DNA of 64,000 nucleotides from CBDCUC01 sp965222485. GTDB lineage: Bacteria > Pseudomonadota > Alphaproteobacteria > Rhizobiales > Hyphomicrobiaceae. The notes under the pieces were generated by a model. The model did no database searches. It saw only the letters and a list, made by a program, of their open reading frames with translations, and was not told the DNA's origin. This document shows, in pieces, positions 26,224 through 35,209 of the stretch (position 1 is the stretch's first letter; each line of letters begins with the position of its first letter). The stretch is taken from the NCBI GenBank assembly GCA_965222485.1, contig CBDCUC010000040.1, forward strand, positions 1,364,001 through 1,428,000, read 5' to 3'. A program made the translations under genes and the position numbers.

Positions 26224-27717
26224 ATGGCGGAATCGGGTCGTGTGAGTTCGGCTTACTCGGATAGACGCTTGGTCGGTCTATTTGCCGCAGCATTGGTCTT
26301 GCTGCTGGTGGTCAGGCTTCTGACGTTGGCGTTTGGCGGTACGGACCTATTTTTCGATGAAGCCCAATATTGGTATTGGAGCCTTGAGCCGGATTTTGGC
26401 TACTACTCCAAGCCGCCCCTGATCGCCTGGATCATCCGCATGTCGACAGACAGTTGCGGGTTGTCGGAGTTTTGTATTCGCCTGCCCTCGCCCGTGATCC
26501 ACATGGCAACATCGGCTGTGGTGTGTGCGATCGGCGCGCGGCTCTATGATCTTCGCATCGGCGTCATTGCCGGATTGGTGTTCGCGACGCTGCCTGGCGT
26601 GTCTGTATCCTCCGCGCTTATCTCCACGGATGTTCCGCTGCTTTTTTGTTGGGCGCTTGCAATGTTTGCACTTGTCGCGATGGTGCAGACAAAGCAGTGG
26701 TGGCCGGCGTTGCTGTTGGGGCTCGCTCTGGGTTGCGGGTTTAATGCAAAGTACGCAATGGCGTGGTTCTTTGCTTGCCTTGTCATTCATTTGTTGGTGG
26801 CAAGAGAACAGCGTTGGCTGGCAAAAGATGCCCGGCTTTATCTGGCCGTTCTCATCGGCGTGGCGATGATCGTGCCAAACCTTTATTGGAATTACGCGCA
26901 CGGCTTTGCGACGTTTTCGCATACTGCTGATAACGCAAGATGGGCGGGAAGTCTTGGTCATCCAAAAAAGGCTCTTGAATTCTTCCTGTCGCAATTCGGG
27001 GTGTTCGGGCCAATTCTGTTTGGTGCGTTGCTTGTAATTAGTTGGCGAGCGTTTGCACGCGGGGTCATGGTGCAGGACCGGTTTTTGCTGGCATTCAGCG
27101 TCCCGGTCATCTTAGTCATCCTGGTGCAGGCGTATCTGTCGCGTGCCCATGCCAATTGGGCTGCGGTTGCCTATGTGGCGGCAACGGTTCTGGTCACAGC
27201 AACCATGGTGCGCGACGTGGCGTGGGGTTGGCTTAAGGCTTCGTTCGCGGTGCATCTGGCGATCCTGGCGTTTGTCGTTGTGGGAACCGTGACGGCAGGC
27301 CGTCTGGACTGGCCTGGCGGAGCCGATCCGTTTGCGCGGACGTTGGGCTGGAGCAAAATCGCTGAGGCAGCAAAAGTAGAAATCGACAAGGCTCGTGATC
27401 AGGGCCGTCCGTTTTCTGCGGTGGTCAGCGATATGCGGTCTATGACGGCAGAATTGCTTTACTATCTCAAAGATACAGGCGTGCCTGTCTATTCATGGCG
27501 GCGTTCTGAGCGGCCGCGCGACCATTTTGAACTTGTGCGCCCCTTCAAGGGGGAAGCCGAAGGCCCAGTGTTGCTTGTAAGCCTGATTGGAAAACGCAGT
27601 CCTGTGATCAAGGGCTTTTCGTCGTCTAAGGAGTTGGCGAAGCGCGACATTGCGGCTGGGAAGAATAAGTCCCGAAGCGTGGTGTTCTACGCAGTATCGG
27701 GCTACATTTCGAAATGA
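26224..27717 (+). CDS. Membrane glycosyltransferase, GT39/GT83 (ArnT-like)
   Basis: This GT-C enzyme uses a polyprenyl-phosphate sugar to glycosylate an acceptor on the periplasmic side of the inner membrane. The 497-residue product has about ten to twelve hydrophobic segments and the catalytic acidic motif in LFFDEAQYWYWS within the first periplasmic loop, with YYSKPPLIAWIIR next, as in ArnT and Rgt proteins. The C-terminal ~110 residues are soluble. I took ATG 26224; the frame runs back to 26128. The neighbouring GT2 and LABN genes likely supply its donor. The stop overlaps the pabB start by four bases. Confidence 0.88.
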   Translation: MAESGRVSSAYSDRRLVGLFAAALVLLLVVRLLTLAFGGTDLFFDEAQYWYWSLEPDFGYYSKPPLIAWIIRMSTDSCGLSEFCIRLPSPVIHMATSAVVCAIGARLYDLRIGVIAGLVFATLPGVSVSSALISTDVPLLFCWALAMFALVAMVQTKQWWPALLLGLALGCGFNAKYAMAWFFACLVIHLLVAREQRWLAKDARLYLAVLIGVAMIVPNLYWNYAHGFATFSHTADNARWAGSLGHPKKALEFFLSQFGVFGPILFGALLVISWRAFARGVMVQDRFLLAFSVPVILVILVQAYLSRAHANWAAVAYVAATVLVTATMVRDVAWGWLKASFAVHLAILAFVVVGTVTAGRLDWPGGADPFARTLGWSKIAEAAKVEIDKARDQGRPFSAVVSDMRSMTAELLYYLKDTGVPVYSWRRSERPRDHFELVRPFKGEAEGPVLLVSLIGKRSPVIKGFSSSKELAKRDIAAGKNKSRSVVFYAVSGYISK

Positions 27718-29558
27718 CTTCGATCTACTCTTCGCGGCGGCATCTCGACGACAACATGCGTACAACGCAAGAATTGTCGGAAACGTTTGTGCTTCTCGAC
27801 CACAGCTCGACGGGGATCGGGCCCTCGCTTTTGTTTGAGGATCCGGTGCGGGTTGTGGAGGCCTGGCGAAGCGAAGACGTGCCTGCGGCAATCGCGGAGA
27901 TCGAAGCAGGTATCGCCCAGGGGTATTATGCTGCCGGCTTTTTTGCGTATGAACTGGGTTATGTTCTGGAGCCGAAACTTAGCGATCTGATGCCGGACAG
28001 GATCGTGGTTCCCCTGCTATGGTTTGGGCTTTACCAAGCGCCCAAAGAGCTTTCCAGCCGTGACGTCGAAACCTGGCTGACGACACACAAACGGTCAGGT
28101 TCGCACGAGTTTACGGATGTTCGTCTCGCCTGGGACGAGGATACCTATCTGGAGCGGTTCCACAAAGTCCGGGAATTCATCCGCGCAGGCGATATCTACC
28201 AGCTCAACCTGACGTTCAAGGCATGTTTCAAACTAAGCGGATCGCCGCTGACATTCTATCAGGATTTGCGAGCGAAACAGCGCGTTGCGCTGGGTGGAAT
28301 CGTTGATACAGGAAATGTCACCGTACTGTCGTCGTCGCCGGAACTGTTCATTGCGCAAAACGGTCGGGTTATTGAAACCCGTCCGATGAAAGGCACAGCG
28401 GCTCGTGCAGGTCCCATAGACGCAGATGCACGTCAGCGCGAAGTTCTGTCAACGGACATCAAGCAGCGCGCTGAGAACTTGATGATTGTGGACCTAATGC
28501 GCAACGATGTGGGGCGTATCGCGGAAGTTGGCAGTGTTGAGGTTACCGACCTTTTTACGGTGGAGACGTTTAAGACGTTGCACCAGATGACGTCAGGGAT
28601 TCGCGCGACGCTTAAAGAGGGCGTCGGGTTGAAGGAACTGCTCGATGCGATTTATCCGCCGGGCTCGATTATTGGCGCGCCGAAGATTCGTGCCATGGAG
28701 CTGATCGCTGAGTTGGAGAGCGAACCGCGTGGCGTTTATTGCGGGGCAATGGGGTATATTTCACCTGAGGGCAGGTCACTGTTCAATGTTGCCATCCGTA
28801 CGCCCGTTGTTGGCCGTGACGGACATGGAGAAATGGGAATCGGGTCGGGTATCGTTTACGATTCTGATGGGGAGCGCGAGTATGCCGAGTGCCTGCTCAA
28901 AATGCGCTTTTTGACAGACCCACCAAAGACGTTCGAATTGATCGAGACCATGCTTTATGAGCCGGAAACTGGTTTCTGGCTTCTCGACAGGCATCTTGAG
29001 CGATTGTCCCAGTCGGCACAGTATTTTGGTTTTGCGTATGACGAGAATGTTGTGCGCAGCGCGTTGGATGAAGCAATCAAGGCGGATGAGAAGCGCCGCC
29101 TTCGTGTGCGGCTTTTGTTGGCCGAAGACGGTTCGGCCAGCGTGACCGCAACGCCTTTACCCAAACCGGCTGCCGAAACGGTCATGCGCTATGTCGTTTC
29201 TCCGACGCGGCTGGCTTGCGATAATCCCTTTCTCTATCATAAGACAACCCGGCGTGAACTCTATGATAGCGAGTGGAAGCACTACAACGAGACGGCAGGT
29301 GTGGATGAGGTCGTGTATCTCAACGAAGATGGCGCACTAGCTGAGGGTAGCCGGACCAACGTCTTTGTCGAACGTAACGGCGTTCTGTTGACGCCGCCGG
29401 TTTCTGCTGGGCTTCTGCCAGGAACGATGCGCGCCGAACTCTTGGCGAGCGGCCGCGCGAAGGAGGCGGAGCTTACCGCTGCGGACCTGGAGGCCGCGGA
29501 AGCGGTTTATCTGGCGAATTCGGTGCGCGGGTTGGTGCGTGCGGAACGTTGTGGATAA
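27714..29558 (+). CDS. pabB: Fused aminodeoxychorismate synthase component I and 4-amino-4-deoxychorismate lyase
   Basis: The 614-residue product joins two steps of p-aminobenzoate synthesis for folate. Residues about 25-390 form the chorismate-binding enzyme, with RAGDIYQLNLTF, ETRPMKGTAAR, ENLMIVDLMRND, TLHQMTSGIRA and SGIVYDSDGEREYAECLLK. Residues about 400-614 form a class IV aminotransferase-fold lyase with FELIETMLYE, the lysine in FLYHKTTRR, EGSRTNVFVE and GLLPGTMRAELL. Such PabB-PabC fusions are known in proteobacteria. The start overlaps the upstream glycosyltransferase stop (ATGA), so the two are translationally coupled despite unrelated functions. The glutamine amidotransferase PabA is not in the window. 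Confidence 0.93.
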   Translation: MTSIYSSRRHLDDNMRTTQELSETFVLLDHSSTGIGPSLLFEDPVRVVEAWRSEDVPAAIAEIEAGIAQGYYAAGFFAYELGYVLEPKLSDLMPDRIVVPLLWFGLYQAPKELSSRDVETWLTTHKRSGSHEFTDVRLAWDEDTYLERFHKVREFIRAGDIYQLNLTFKACFKLSGSPLTFYQDLRAKQRVALGGIVDTGNVTVLSSSPELFIAQNGRVIETRPMKGTAARAGPIDADARQREVLSTDIKQRAENLMIVDLMRNDVGRIAEVGSVEVTDLFTVETFKTLHQMTSGIRATLKEGVGLKELLDAIYPPGSIIGAPKIRAMELIAELESEPRGVYCGAMGYISPEGRSLFNVAIRTPVVGRDGHGEMGIGSGIVYDSDGEREYAECLLKMRFLTDPPKTFELIETMLYEPETGFWLLDRHLERLSQSAQYFGFAYDENVVRSALDEAIKADEKRRLRVRLLLAEDGSASVTATPLPKPAAETVMRYVVSPTRLACDNPFLYHKTTRRELYDSEWKHYNETAGVDEVVYLNEDGALAEGSRTNVFVERNGVLLTPPVSAGLLPGTMRAELLASGRAKEAELTAADLEAAEAVYLANSVRGLVRAERCG

Positions 29559-29646
29559 ACTTGACCGACGTGGGGCCCGTCCATCTTAATCGAAACGATA
29601 GAGCGGCTTGTAAGGTCGATATTGTGCGCCACCACGGACCTCAATT

Positions 29647-29871
29647 TTACGTCCCACTACGCTGCCTAGCCTTGTCTCCAGCCGGTGAGTGATCGTTCTT
29701 ACTTGCGGCGCCTGGAACGGACGATTTTTCTCCAAGATCAGTCGTGGATGTCAGGCCAGCTGCCAACAGGAAGGCTATGGCAACCAGTGTCAGTATGGTG
29801 GCGGCTGCAATCTCACGGGCCGACAAACGCAAGCGCAGCGAATATGGGAGTCCATTAGGTGTATTTGACAT
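29647..29871 (-). CDS. Hypothetical single-pass membrane protein
   Basis: The 74-residue product has a polar N-terminus (about 20 residues), one hydrophobic segment (AAATILTLVAIAFLLAAGL, about residues 22-40) and a polar Ser/Gly-rich tail. It matches no family I know. It converges on pabB and lies in the same direction as the small membrane protein at 30188-30361. The ribosome binding site is weak (GAGAC), so confidence is moderate. Confidence 0.5.
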   Translation of the reverse strand: MSNTPNGLPYSLRLRLSAREIAAATILTLVAIAFLLAAGLTSTTDLGEKSSVPGAASKNDHSPAGDKARQRSGT

Positions 29872-30187
29872 CGAGTCTCAGACCGATTTCCGTTAGCGAT
29901 TGAGTTGATTTGGCCTCAACAATGAGGTGTTCGCCAGGACACCGGTTGCCGCGCGTCAGAACAGCACACTACGTTGGTCGTATAGTGCCTGTGTGGACTG
30001 GCCTGGTGGTGCTCGTCCCTGACAGCGAGGTGTGGCGTTTGCAGCCCCGGTTTGTACATGGCGGCGGGAGGGCAGGCGTGTTGTGTCGCGAGACTACGGC
30101 GAAGGTGCAAAAATACGGGCATTCCTGTGAGTTATGCAGGGGCCCGTCGCGGCTGCAACGCTGTCAACTGTATCGCAAACGCGCCAA
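29872..30187. other. Intergenic region, no gene seen
   Basis: This 316-bp stretch separates two small minus-strand genes. Its overlapping short frames on both strands have no recognisable content. The promoter of the 74-residue gene is expected near its left end. Confidence 0.45.
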
Positions 30188-30361
30188 TCAAACTCGGCGC
30201 AAACAGCCCAAAATGAGTATTAGGTGGGCAAACAATAGAACCCAGAATTCATTGCCAACAAGGAATGGAATATCCGCGCCAAAAAACTTCATAATGAGGA
30301 CGGTGACCGTGAGGACAATCGCAAGTATGAATGTGAGGATTCCCGGTGCTTTCAGACCCAT
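30188..30361 (-). CDS. Small two-helix membrane protein, paralogue of 17896-18084
   Basis: This 57-residue protein has two hydrophobic segments joined by KFFGADIPFLVGNEFW and ends LLFAHLILILGCLRRV. A GGGGAG ribosome binding site precedes ATG 30361. Layout and key positions match the 62-residue gene at 17896-18084: first helix, K-x-FG-x-x-[IV]P turn, then a second helix starting at F or W. It is too short for many gene finders. The function is unknown, but two copies in 13 kb, both monocistronic-looking, argue for a real family. Confidence 0.75.
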   Translation of the reverse strand: MGLKAPGILTFILAIVLTVTVLIMKFFGADIPFLVGNEFWVLLFAHLILILGCLRRV

Positions 30362-30709
30362 AACATTCGTCTCCCCTTATTACCCTCAGTCTTTCGAACG
30401 TTTCACAGCCCTGGCTCACGCCTTTTAGCTTGTCCCAGCCAGCGTATGCTGTTGGTGCGAACTCTAGGTACAGCGGACTTTCGGGGGCGCGTCAGCGAAT
30501 TCGTTCACCTCCGACTCGATTGTCCGGTGAGGCTTATAGCAGGCAAAAACTGTTGTGGCACGAGCACGCGAGCTGGCTGTGGGGGAAAGTGTGGCCGATG
30601 AGCCTCATCGGAGGGGAGACACCCCGTGTTGAGGGCGCATGGGTGCAGAGTTATCCCGCTTGCCTGGAGGGGTATGCTCGAACAAGCACCTGCGGGCGCC
30701 GGAGGCTTT
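30362..30709. other. Intergenic region with tandem hairpins
   Basis: No gene is seen. Two adjacent hairpins lie downstream of the 610-residue gene: GGGG/CCCC at 30613-30625 and CCGATGA/TCATCGG at 30595-30611. They may end that transcript, but neither is followed by a T-run. Confidence 0.45.
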
Positions 30710-32542
30710 CTATGCGGTATGTTGTGGCGGTTCGTTCGCAGAGCTATCGCGGCGGCTTGGCAGGGGTGAGATCAGGCGGCGGAGCATCAACACCAGGGCG
30801 ACCAGAGCGAGTATTGCAACCGCTACAAGCAGGGGGTGCTTTTCCCAGATTAGAATTGGGTTGATTTCTCCTGCCCACGCCGTTCGAACGTCCTTTAAAG
30901 CCCGAACGGGATCGAACGCACCGTCAGTGCGCAGCATGATCTCGACTGCGGCGGCCTGGTCGTTGCTTGACAGGATTGCATCGCGCACACGGGGCGATGT
31001 CAGTTTGCGCATCATCGCTGGTTTTTGCGTGATTGCCGCTACTATGCGGTCACGTGGGGCGGGGCCAAGTCCGGTGAGATAGTGCGCGAGGGTTTCGAGA
31101 CCGTCAGCAGGTATGTTACGCGCCAAGTCGCGCAGCTGTTCGGGTGGTAACTCAAGAAGTGTGGTACGCGTCTGGCGGTCGAGCTGAGCAATTTTAATCA
31201 CCGCGGATTTGTCGCGTATTGCCAGTGTCGAACGAAGTGATTGCGCCGTGAAAGTATCGGGCGAAACGTCACGATAGATTCCAGTGCGGACGACGTCTGC
31301 CAGGTTATCACCTGCCAGCGCATTCCATTTCAGTGCGGTCTCAAGTGAACGCGTTTCGCGAGCGATTGTCAGTGCGTCCGGCGGCAGCGATGTGATTGCT
31401 TCATTCAGTGTGCCGTCGGTGAGACGTTTTAGAACACCGTCTTCGCCTTCCGCAGCCAGGACCAGGGCGACTATTTCATTCATGCGTGCGAGCTGATCCG
31501 TGCCAACAGTATTGAGGAAGTTTTTGAATTGAGGATGGCGTTCGGCGAGTTCGAGCGCCTTGGCATGCGCACTGCGGAATTGCTGCCAAATGGCAATTAC
31601 GCGACTTGCAGTCTGGCGTCCTATGTCATCGATGTGAGACTGGATCTGTTCGCCAATACTTTTGGCGAGTTCTTCGCGGACCATCGCTTTCGTCGTGTCC
31701 GCCTTCATCTCCTGCGCAATGATGGGCAACACGCCATTGCGCAACTCCCATAGGTCTTTGGCGATCAAGACCAGGCCAACACCGCCTGCGACGACCGATA
31801 CCAGCCGCGACAAGATGGAGCCTGCAATGCGCTGGCCGACCCGGCGGGCGATGTTGGCGAGCTGGCGGCGTACGAGCAGAATTGCCGCCCCGGTGATGCC
31901 GGCTGAAGACTTGCGTAACGCGGCGCCCGGTGAAACCTGAGCAACACCTTTCGCGGTTTCAATTCCAAATTCAGGTCCCGCATCGGCGATAACGGATTTT
32001 GCAACCGTGCTGCCGTAACGGGGACCGAGAAAGGCCTGCAGGCACAACAGCGCCGGACCTGAGGCATCCTGTGTTGCAAGTTCGATTTGCTGACCGACGA
32101 CGTTGCCAACGCCAACGGCCAGATCTTCGATGGCCTTCTTCATGGCGTCAGAGCGGTAGACCCTTTCAGCAACTGTCGTTGCGATTTCCTGTGCCTGTTC
32201 CTGGTCGGCCAGCGAGGCGATTAATGTGCCCCAGCTTGTTTCCTTCTGAACTTCCTCGGTCGCCTGATCGACAGACTCGTCAACGATGCGGTCCAGTTCA
32301 CCTCGGCGCCATTCATCCGCGACGATTCCGTCATAGTCGATTTTGCCAAGGCTCTTGTTCAGCGCGTTGATCGTCAATGTTTCGATCGCAGCATGAAAGT
32401 CCTGCTCTTGACGTGACTGACAGGCTTCATACTGATCGCGGGTAATGGGTGCAGATGATGGCCCGGCAATCGAGGCAACGGGCTGCAAGCCAATTGCGGC
32501 AACAGTTATGGAGCAGATCAATCGGTGCCCGGTTCGCGTCAC
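30710..32542 (-). CDS. Large exported membrane-anchored protein of unknown function
   Basis: From GTG 32542 the product is 610 residues. It begins with a signal-like segment (LICSITVAAIGLQPVASIAG, about residues 9-28), has a long, mostly helical body with a hydrophobic patch near residues 225-265 (AGSILSRLVSVVAGGVGLVLIA), and ends with a transmembrane helix (PLLVAVAILALVALVLML) and a short basic tail. I chose this start because AAGGAG lies about ten bases upstream and it places the signal at the N-terminus; the frame runs open to 32890, with ATGs at 32638 and 32593. I recognise no domain. The layout suggests a periplasmic protein held by its C-terminus. Confidence 0.7.
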   Translation of the reverse strand: MTRTGHRLICSITVAAIGLQPVASIAGPSSAPITRDQYEACQSRQEQDFHAAIETLTINALNKSLGKIDYDGIVADEWRRGELDRIVDESVDQATEEVQKETSWGTLIASLADQEQAQEIATTVAERVYRSDAMKKAIEDLAVGVGNVVGQQIELATQDASGPALLCLQAFLGPRYGSTVAKSVIADAGPEFGIETAKGVAQVSPGAALRKSSAGITGAAILLVRRQLANIARRVGQRIAGSILSRLVSVVAGGVGLVLIAKDLWELRNGVLPIIAQEMKADTTKAMVREELAKSIGEQIQSHIDDIGRQTASRVIAIWQQFRSAHAKALELAERHPQFKNFLNTVGTDQLARMNEIVALVLAAEGEDGVLKRLTDGTLNEAITSLPPDALTIARETRSLETALKWNALAGDNLADVVRTGIYRDVSPDTFTAQSLRSTLAIRDKSAVIKIAQLDRQTRTTLLELPPEQLRDLARNIPADGLETLAHYLTGLGPAPRDRIVAAITQKPAMMRKLTSPRVRDAILSSNDQAAAVEIMLRTDGAFDPVRALKDVRTAWAGEINPILIWEKHPLLVAVAILALVALVLMLRRLISPLPSRRDSSANEPPQHTA

Positions 32543-34043
32543 GCGCCCGTGTCTCCTTTTAAGTAGCGCGCCTTGGGGTGTGGCTGCGCCCATCGAAATG
32601 GGGTGAAAACGGATCTTGTGCACTGTTGGAAGATCCATGTGGTCTTTCTTGCCTGTGCTCTTGCCCAATAGGTCCGGGTTGGCTTGGCTTCGCGTGGAAG
32701 TGGTCAACCGACCAACGGTTTGGCTTTTGCCGCCTTGGTCGACGTCGCGTGCCGAATGAATTTGGCGTACCCATGCGTTTAGCGGTCCGCCGATTACGAG
32801 CACTATATTCGAAAATTGCGTGAACAGTGGCATGTGACTGCTGATCGCTGCAAAAGCGTTTCCTACAGAACGGCTCAATGAGGGTTCCAACGGCTTCTGG
32901 CAGCCAACTCAGAGAGCTGTTTTTGTGCGGGACGCGGGATCCGGCAGTTTTCAGCGTAATATTCTATGCGTCGTGCTGCACTTCCTGATGGAAAACGCAG
33001 GCGCTGCGTCGGATCAATGACGAGAGACCGAATTGTAGCCGGCTGCCGGTTCGGCCCCCAATTATCGATTTGCTGTTTATGCAACCCGGTTTAGCGTGGA
33101 GATCATTGTCGGGTTGGCCGGACAGGTCCCGTTTGGAGCGCCGTGCCGACGAAGTTCATTTTTTGGCGTGACGGGAATTGAGAAAAGAGCGGATGCAATC
33201 TGTCCTTCCGACCGGCGGGGATGGTCCCAGGTTACTTGCTAAGATGCCGCGCGTGCCCGCCACCAGAGTTGCGATTTGCTAGTGGACCGGAGCACGAAGC
33301 GGTGAATGCAGTTCAGTTCTATGGTGCGGCGCAGCAATATGAGCTTATTTTCTCGTTGAAGCGATCTCATTAAGGCGCAATCCGGTGCCTGTGTCCTGGC
33401 GACAACGATGGTGGAGTAATTGCTCTGCTCAGTAGTTGACTTCGATGCTCGATTATCGAGCCCTAGATAAACTGGAGCGGTAGGACGGCAGATTTTCTGA
33501 AATAGGAATGTTTACGTGATTTTGATGACTTGTGCACTTGTTTGGTTGTGCCTTGTTAACCTTGTAAATTTTCTCAGTTTGTCCTCGTGGGCATCTTTGT
33601 GGGCAAGATTGGTTGTCACAATTGTGCCAAACATGACGGTAAATACGGCTGCGGATTTCGCTTTCAGGCGGGTTTTCGTGGGGCTTCACGAAGTTTTTTT
33701 GCATTGCGGCACGTTGCCCTATCGCAATGTGTCGGTAAATGACGCAGAAAGGCGCGGTTTGGGTCTATCTGCTTTGGGTCGATGCTCGGTCTAGACGTGC
33801 GGAGACGGCGTTCTCGACCAACGCATGATGGATGAGCCGGATTCCGCTTGGTGATGGCAGTGGTCGTTACCTGGGTAACAGAGAATAGCGGGCCGGGTTG
33901 ATTGAATGTCGGGGCGGGCTCCGGCAGCAGGGCCGTTCGGGAGCTCAAACGTGATTAGGCGGACAGGCGAGATTTTCTGGTCTGTTTAATGTCTTTGGCG
34001 TAAAAGGGCTTCGAGCGGCGTATCAGCGAGTGCAATTAAGAGC
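32543..34043. other. 1.5-kb region without a convincing gene
   Basis: Frames that might be genes are 32875-33084 (minus, 69 residues, polar) and 33516-33794 (plus, GTG start with AGGA upstream, 92 residues, hydrophobic N-terminus). Neither has recognisable content. The section around 33480-33720 is richer in A and T than its surroundings. A 6-bp hairpin (GCTCGA/TCGAGC) lies near 33450-33464. The region could be a decayed gene, untranslated RNA or plain promoter sequence. Confidence 0.5.
33516..33794 (+). CDS. Candidate small membrane protein (doubtful)
   Basis: The 92-residue frame starts with GTG preceded by AGGA at eight bases and opens with a hydrophobic stretch (MTCALVWLCLVNLVNFLSLS). 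Nothing else supports it: no family match is recognised and the second half looks like random sequence. It is listed because it is the best candidate in an otherwise empty 1.5 kb. Confidence 0.22.
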   Translation: MILMTCALVWLCLVNLVNFLSLSSWASLWARLVVTIVPNMTVNTAADFAFRRVFVGLHEVFLHCGTLPYRNVSVNDAERRGLGLSALGRCSV

Positions 34044-34955
34044 ATGAATAAGAAGCAAAAAAACACGGGATATCAGAGCAGTATCGTGTATCCTGGCGGG
34101 CGGACGGGCGTTCTTTTGATACACAGCCTGGGTGGCACGCCGATTGAACTGAAGTTCGTTGCACAGGCGCTCGCGCGGGAAGGCTATACGGTTCATTGCC
34201 CAATTCTGCCTGGTATGACCGTCGGCACCGATGTGCTCGGCCTGTCGAGTTGGCAAGATTGGTATGCTGCCGTTGAGCGGGCTCATGACGAAATTTCCAA
34301 GTCCTGCGATCAGGTTCTGGTTGGCGGTTTGTCGGCCGGCGCGATTCTCGCGCTGCGGCTTGCTGCCCTGCGTTCGCGTGATGTGGCGGGGGTCATGCTG
34401 TTTGCGCCAACGCTGTGGCCAAATGGCTGGGCTATTCCGTGGTACTTCAATTTCTTCCGCATCGTCTTGCAGAAGTCAGTGGCGCGCATGTTTTATTTCA
34501 AGCAGCGCTACCCGTACGGCATCAAGGATGACCGTGTGCGCAACTTCATGATCGAGGCCTATCAGGGCGAAGTCCGGACGGCGGATGATCTTTTTGGCAA
34601 GCGTGGCGGCATGATTCTTCAATTCCGGCGCATGACGGGGGTTGTGAAAGGTTTGCTGGGCTCGATCCGGCAGCCAACACTCATTTTCCATCCGCGCCAG
34701 GATGATCAGAGCTCCTTGTCAAATGCCCTGAAAATTCAGCGCATGCTGGCAGGGCCATGTGAGACGATCATTCTCGATGACTGCTATCATATGGTTACAC
34801 TCGATCGTCAGCGGCAGGTTGTTGTCGACCGGACGTTGGAATACGTCTCCAGGCTTGTCGGTGATACCGAAGGCGCAGCAGCAGCGACATCGCAGAAGGC
34901 GAAGCCTCGCTCTGGCGCTCGCGGTGCAGCGCTGAGCGGAGTGGCCGCTGAGTAG
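34044..34955 (+). CDS. Alpha/beta hydrolase, carboxylesterase-like
   Basis: This cytosolic serine hydrolase has 303 residues. It opens with YPGGRTGVLLIHSLGGTPIE, the oxyanion-hole strand and turn of monoacylglycerol lipase/carboxylesterase Est30-type enzymes. The nucleophile elbow is GGLSAG with Ser97, the acid is in HPRQDD and the histidine in CYHMVTLDR. The last 30 residues are Ala/Arg-rich and probably disordered. The natural ester is unknown. The gene stands alone, downstream of a 1.5-kb gap and convergent with the DUF2147 gene. Confidence 0.9.
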   Translation: MNKKQKNTGYQSSIVYPGGRTGVLLIHSLGGTPIELKFVAQALAREGYTVHCPILPGMTVGTDVLGLSSWQDWYAAVERAHDEISKSCDQVLVGGLSAGAILALRLAALRSRDVAGVMLFAPTLWPNGWAIPWYFNFFRIVLQKSVARMFYFKQRYPYGIKDDRVRNFMIEAYQGEVRTADDLFGKRGGMILQFRRMTGVVKGLLGSIRQPTLIFHPRQDDQSSLSNALKIQRMLAGPCETIILDDCYHMVTLDRQRQVVVDRTLEYVSRLVGDTEGAAAATSQKAKPRSGARGAALSGVAAE

Positions 34956-35209
34956 TTTTCAAGTCGTTGTTGGCCGAACGCGAAACTTCCTGACACCTGT
35001 TGGGTGGGCATTCTGGACGAGTTGCCAGGAACTTGCGGTTCCTGCAGTTCCAAAGCGTTCTGCTGTGGCAGTGGGTGTGTTCTGCGGTATTTGCTGAATG
35101 GCCGAGCTGTGGCGGTGCGGTGCCGGGCGATGCCTGACATCCTTGCTGATCGACCGTTTTGTCTGCGGGTGCGCGTATTTCCAGCCCGTGTGTGACGCAC
35201 ATGCTAACG

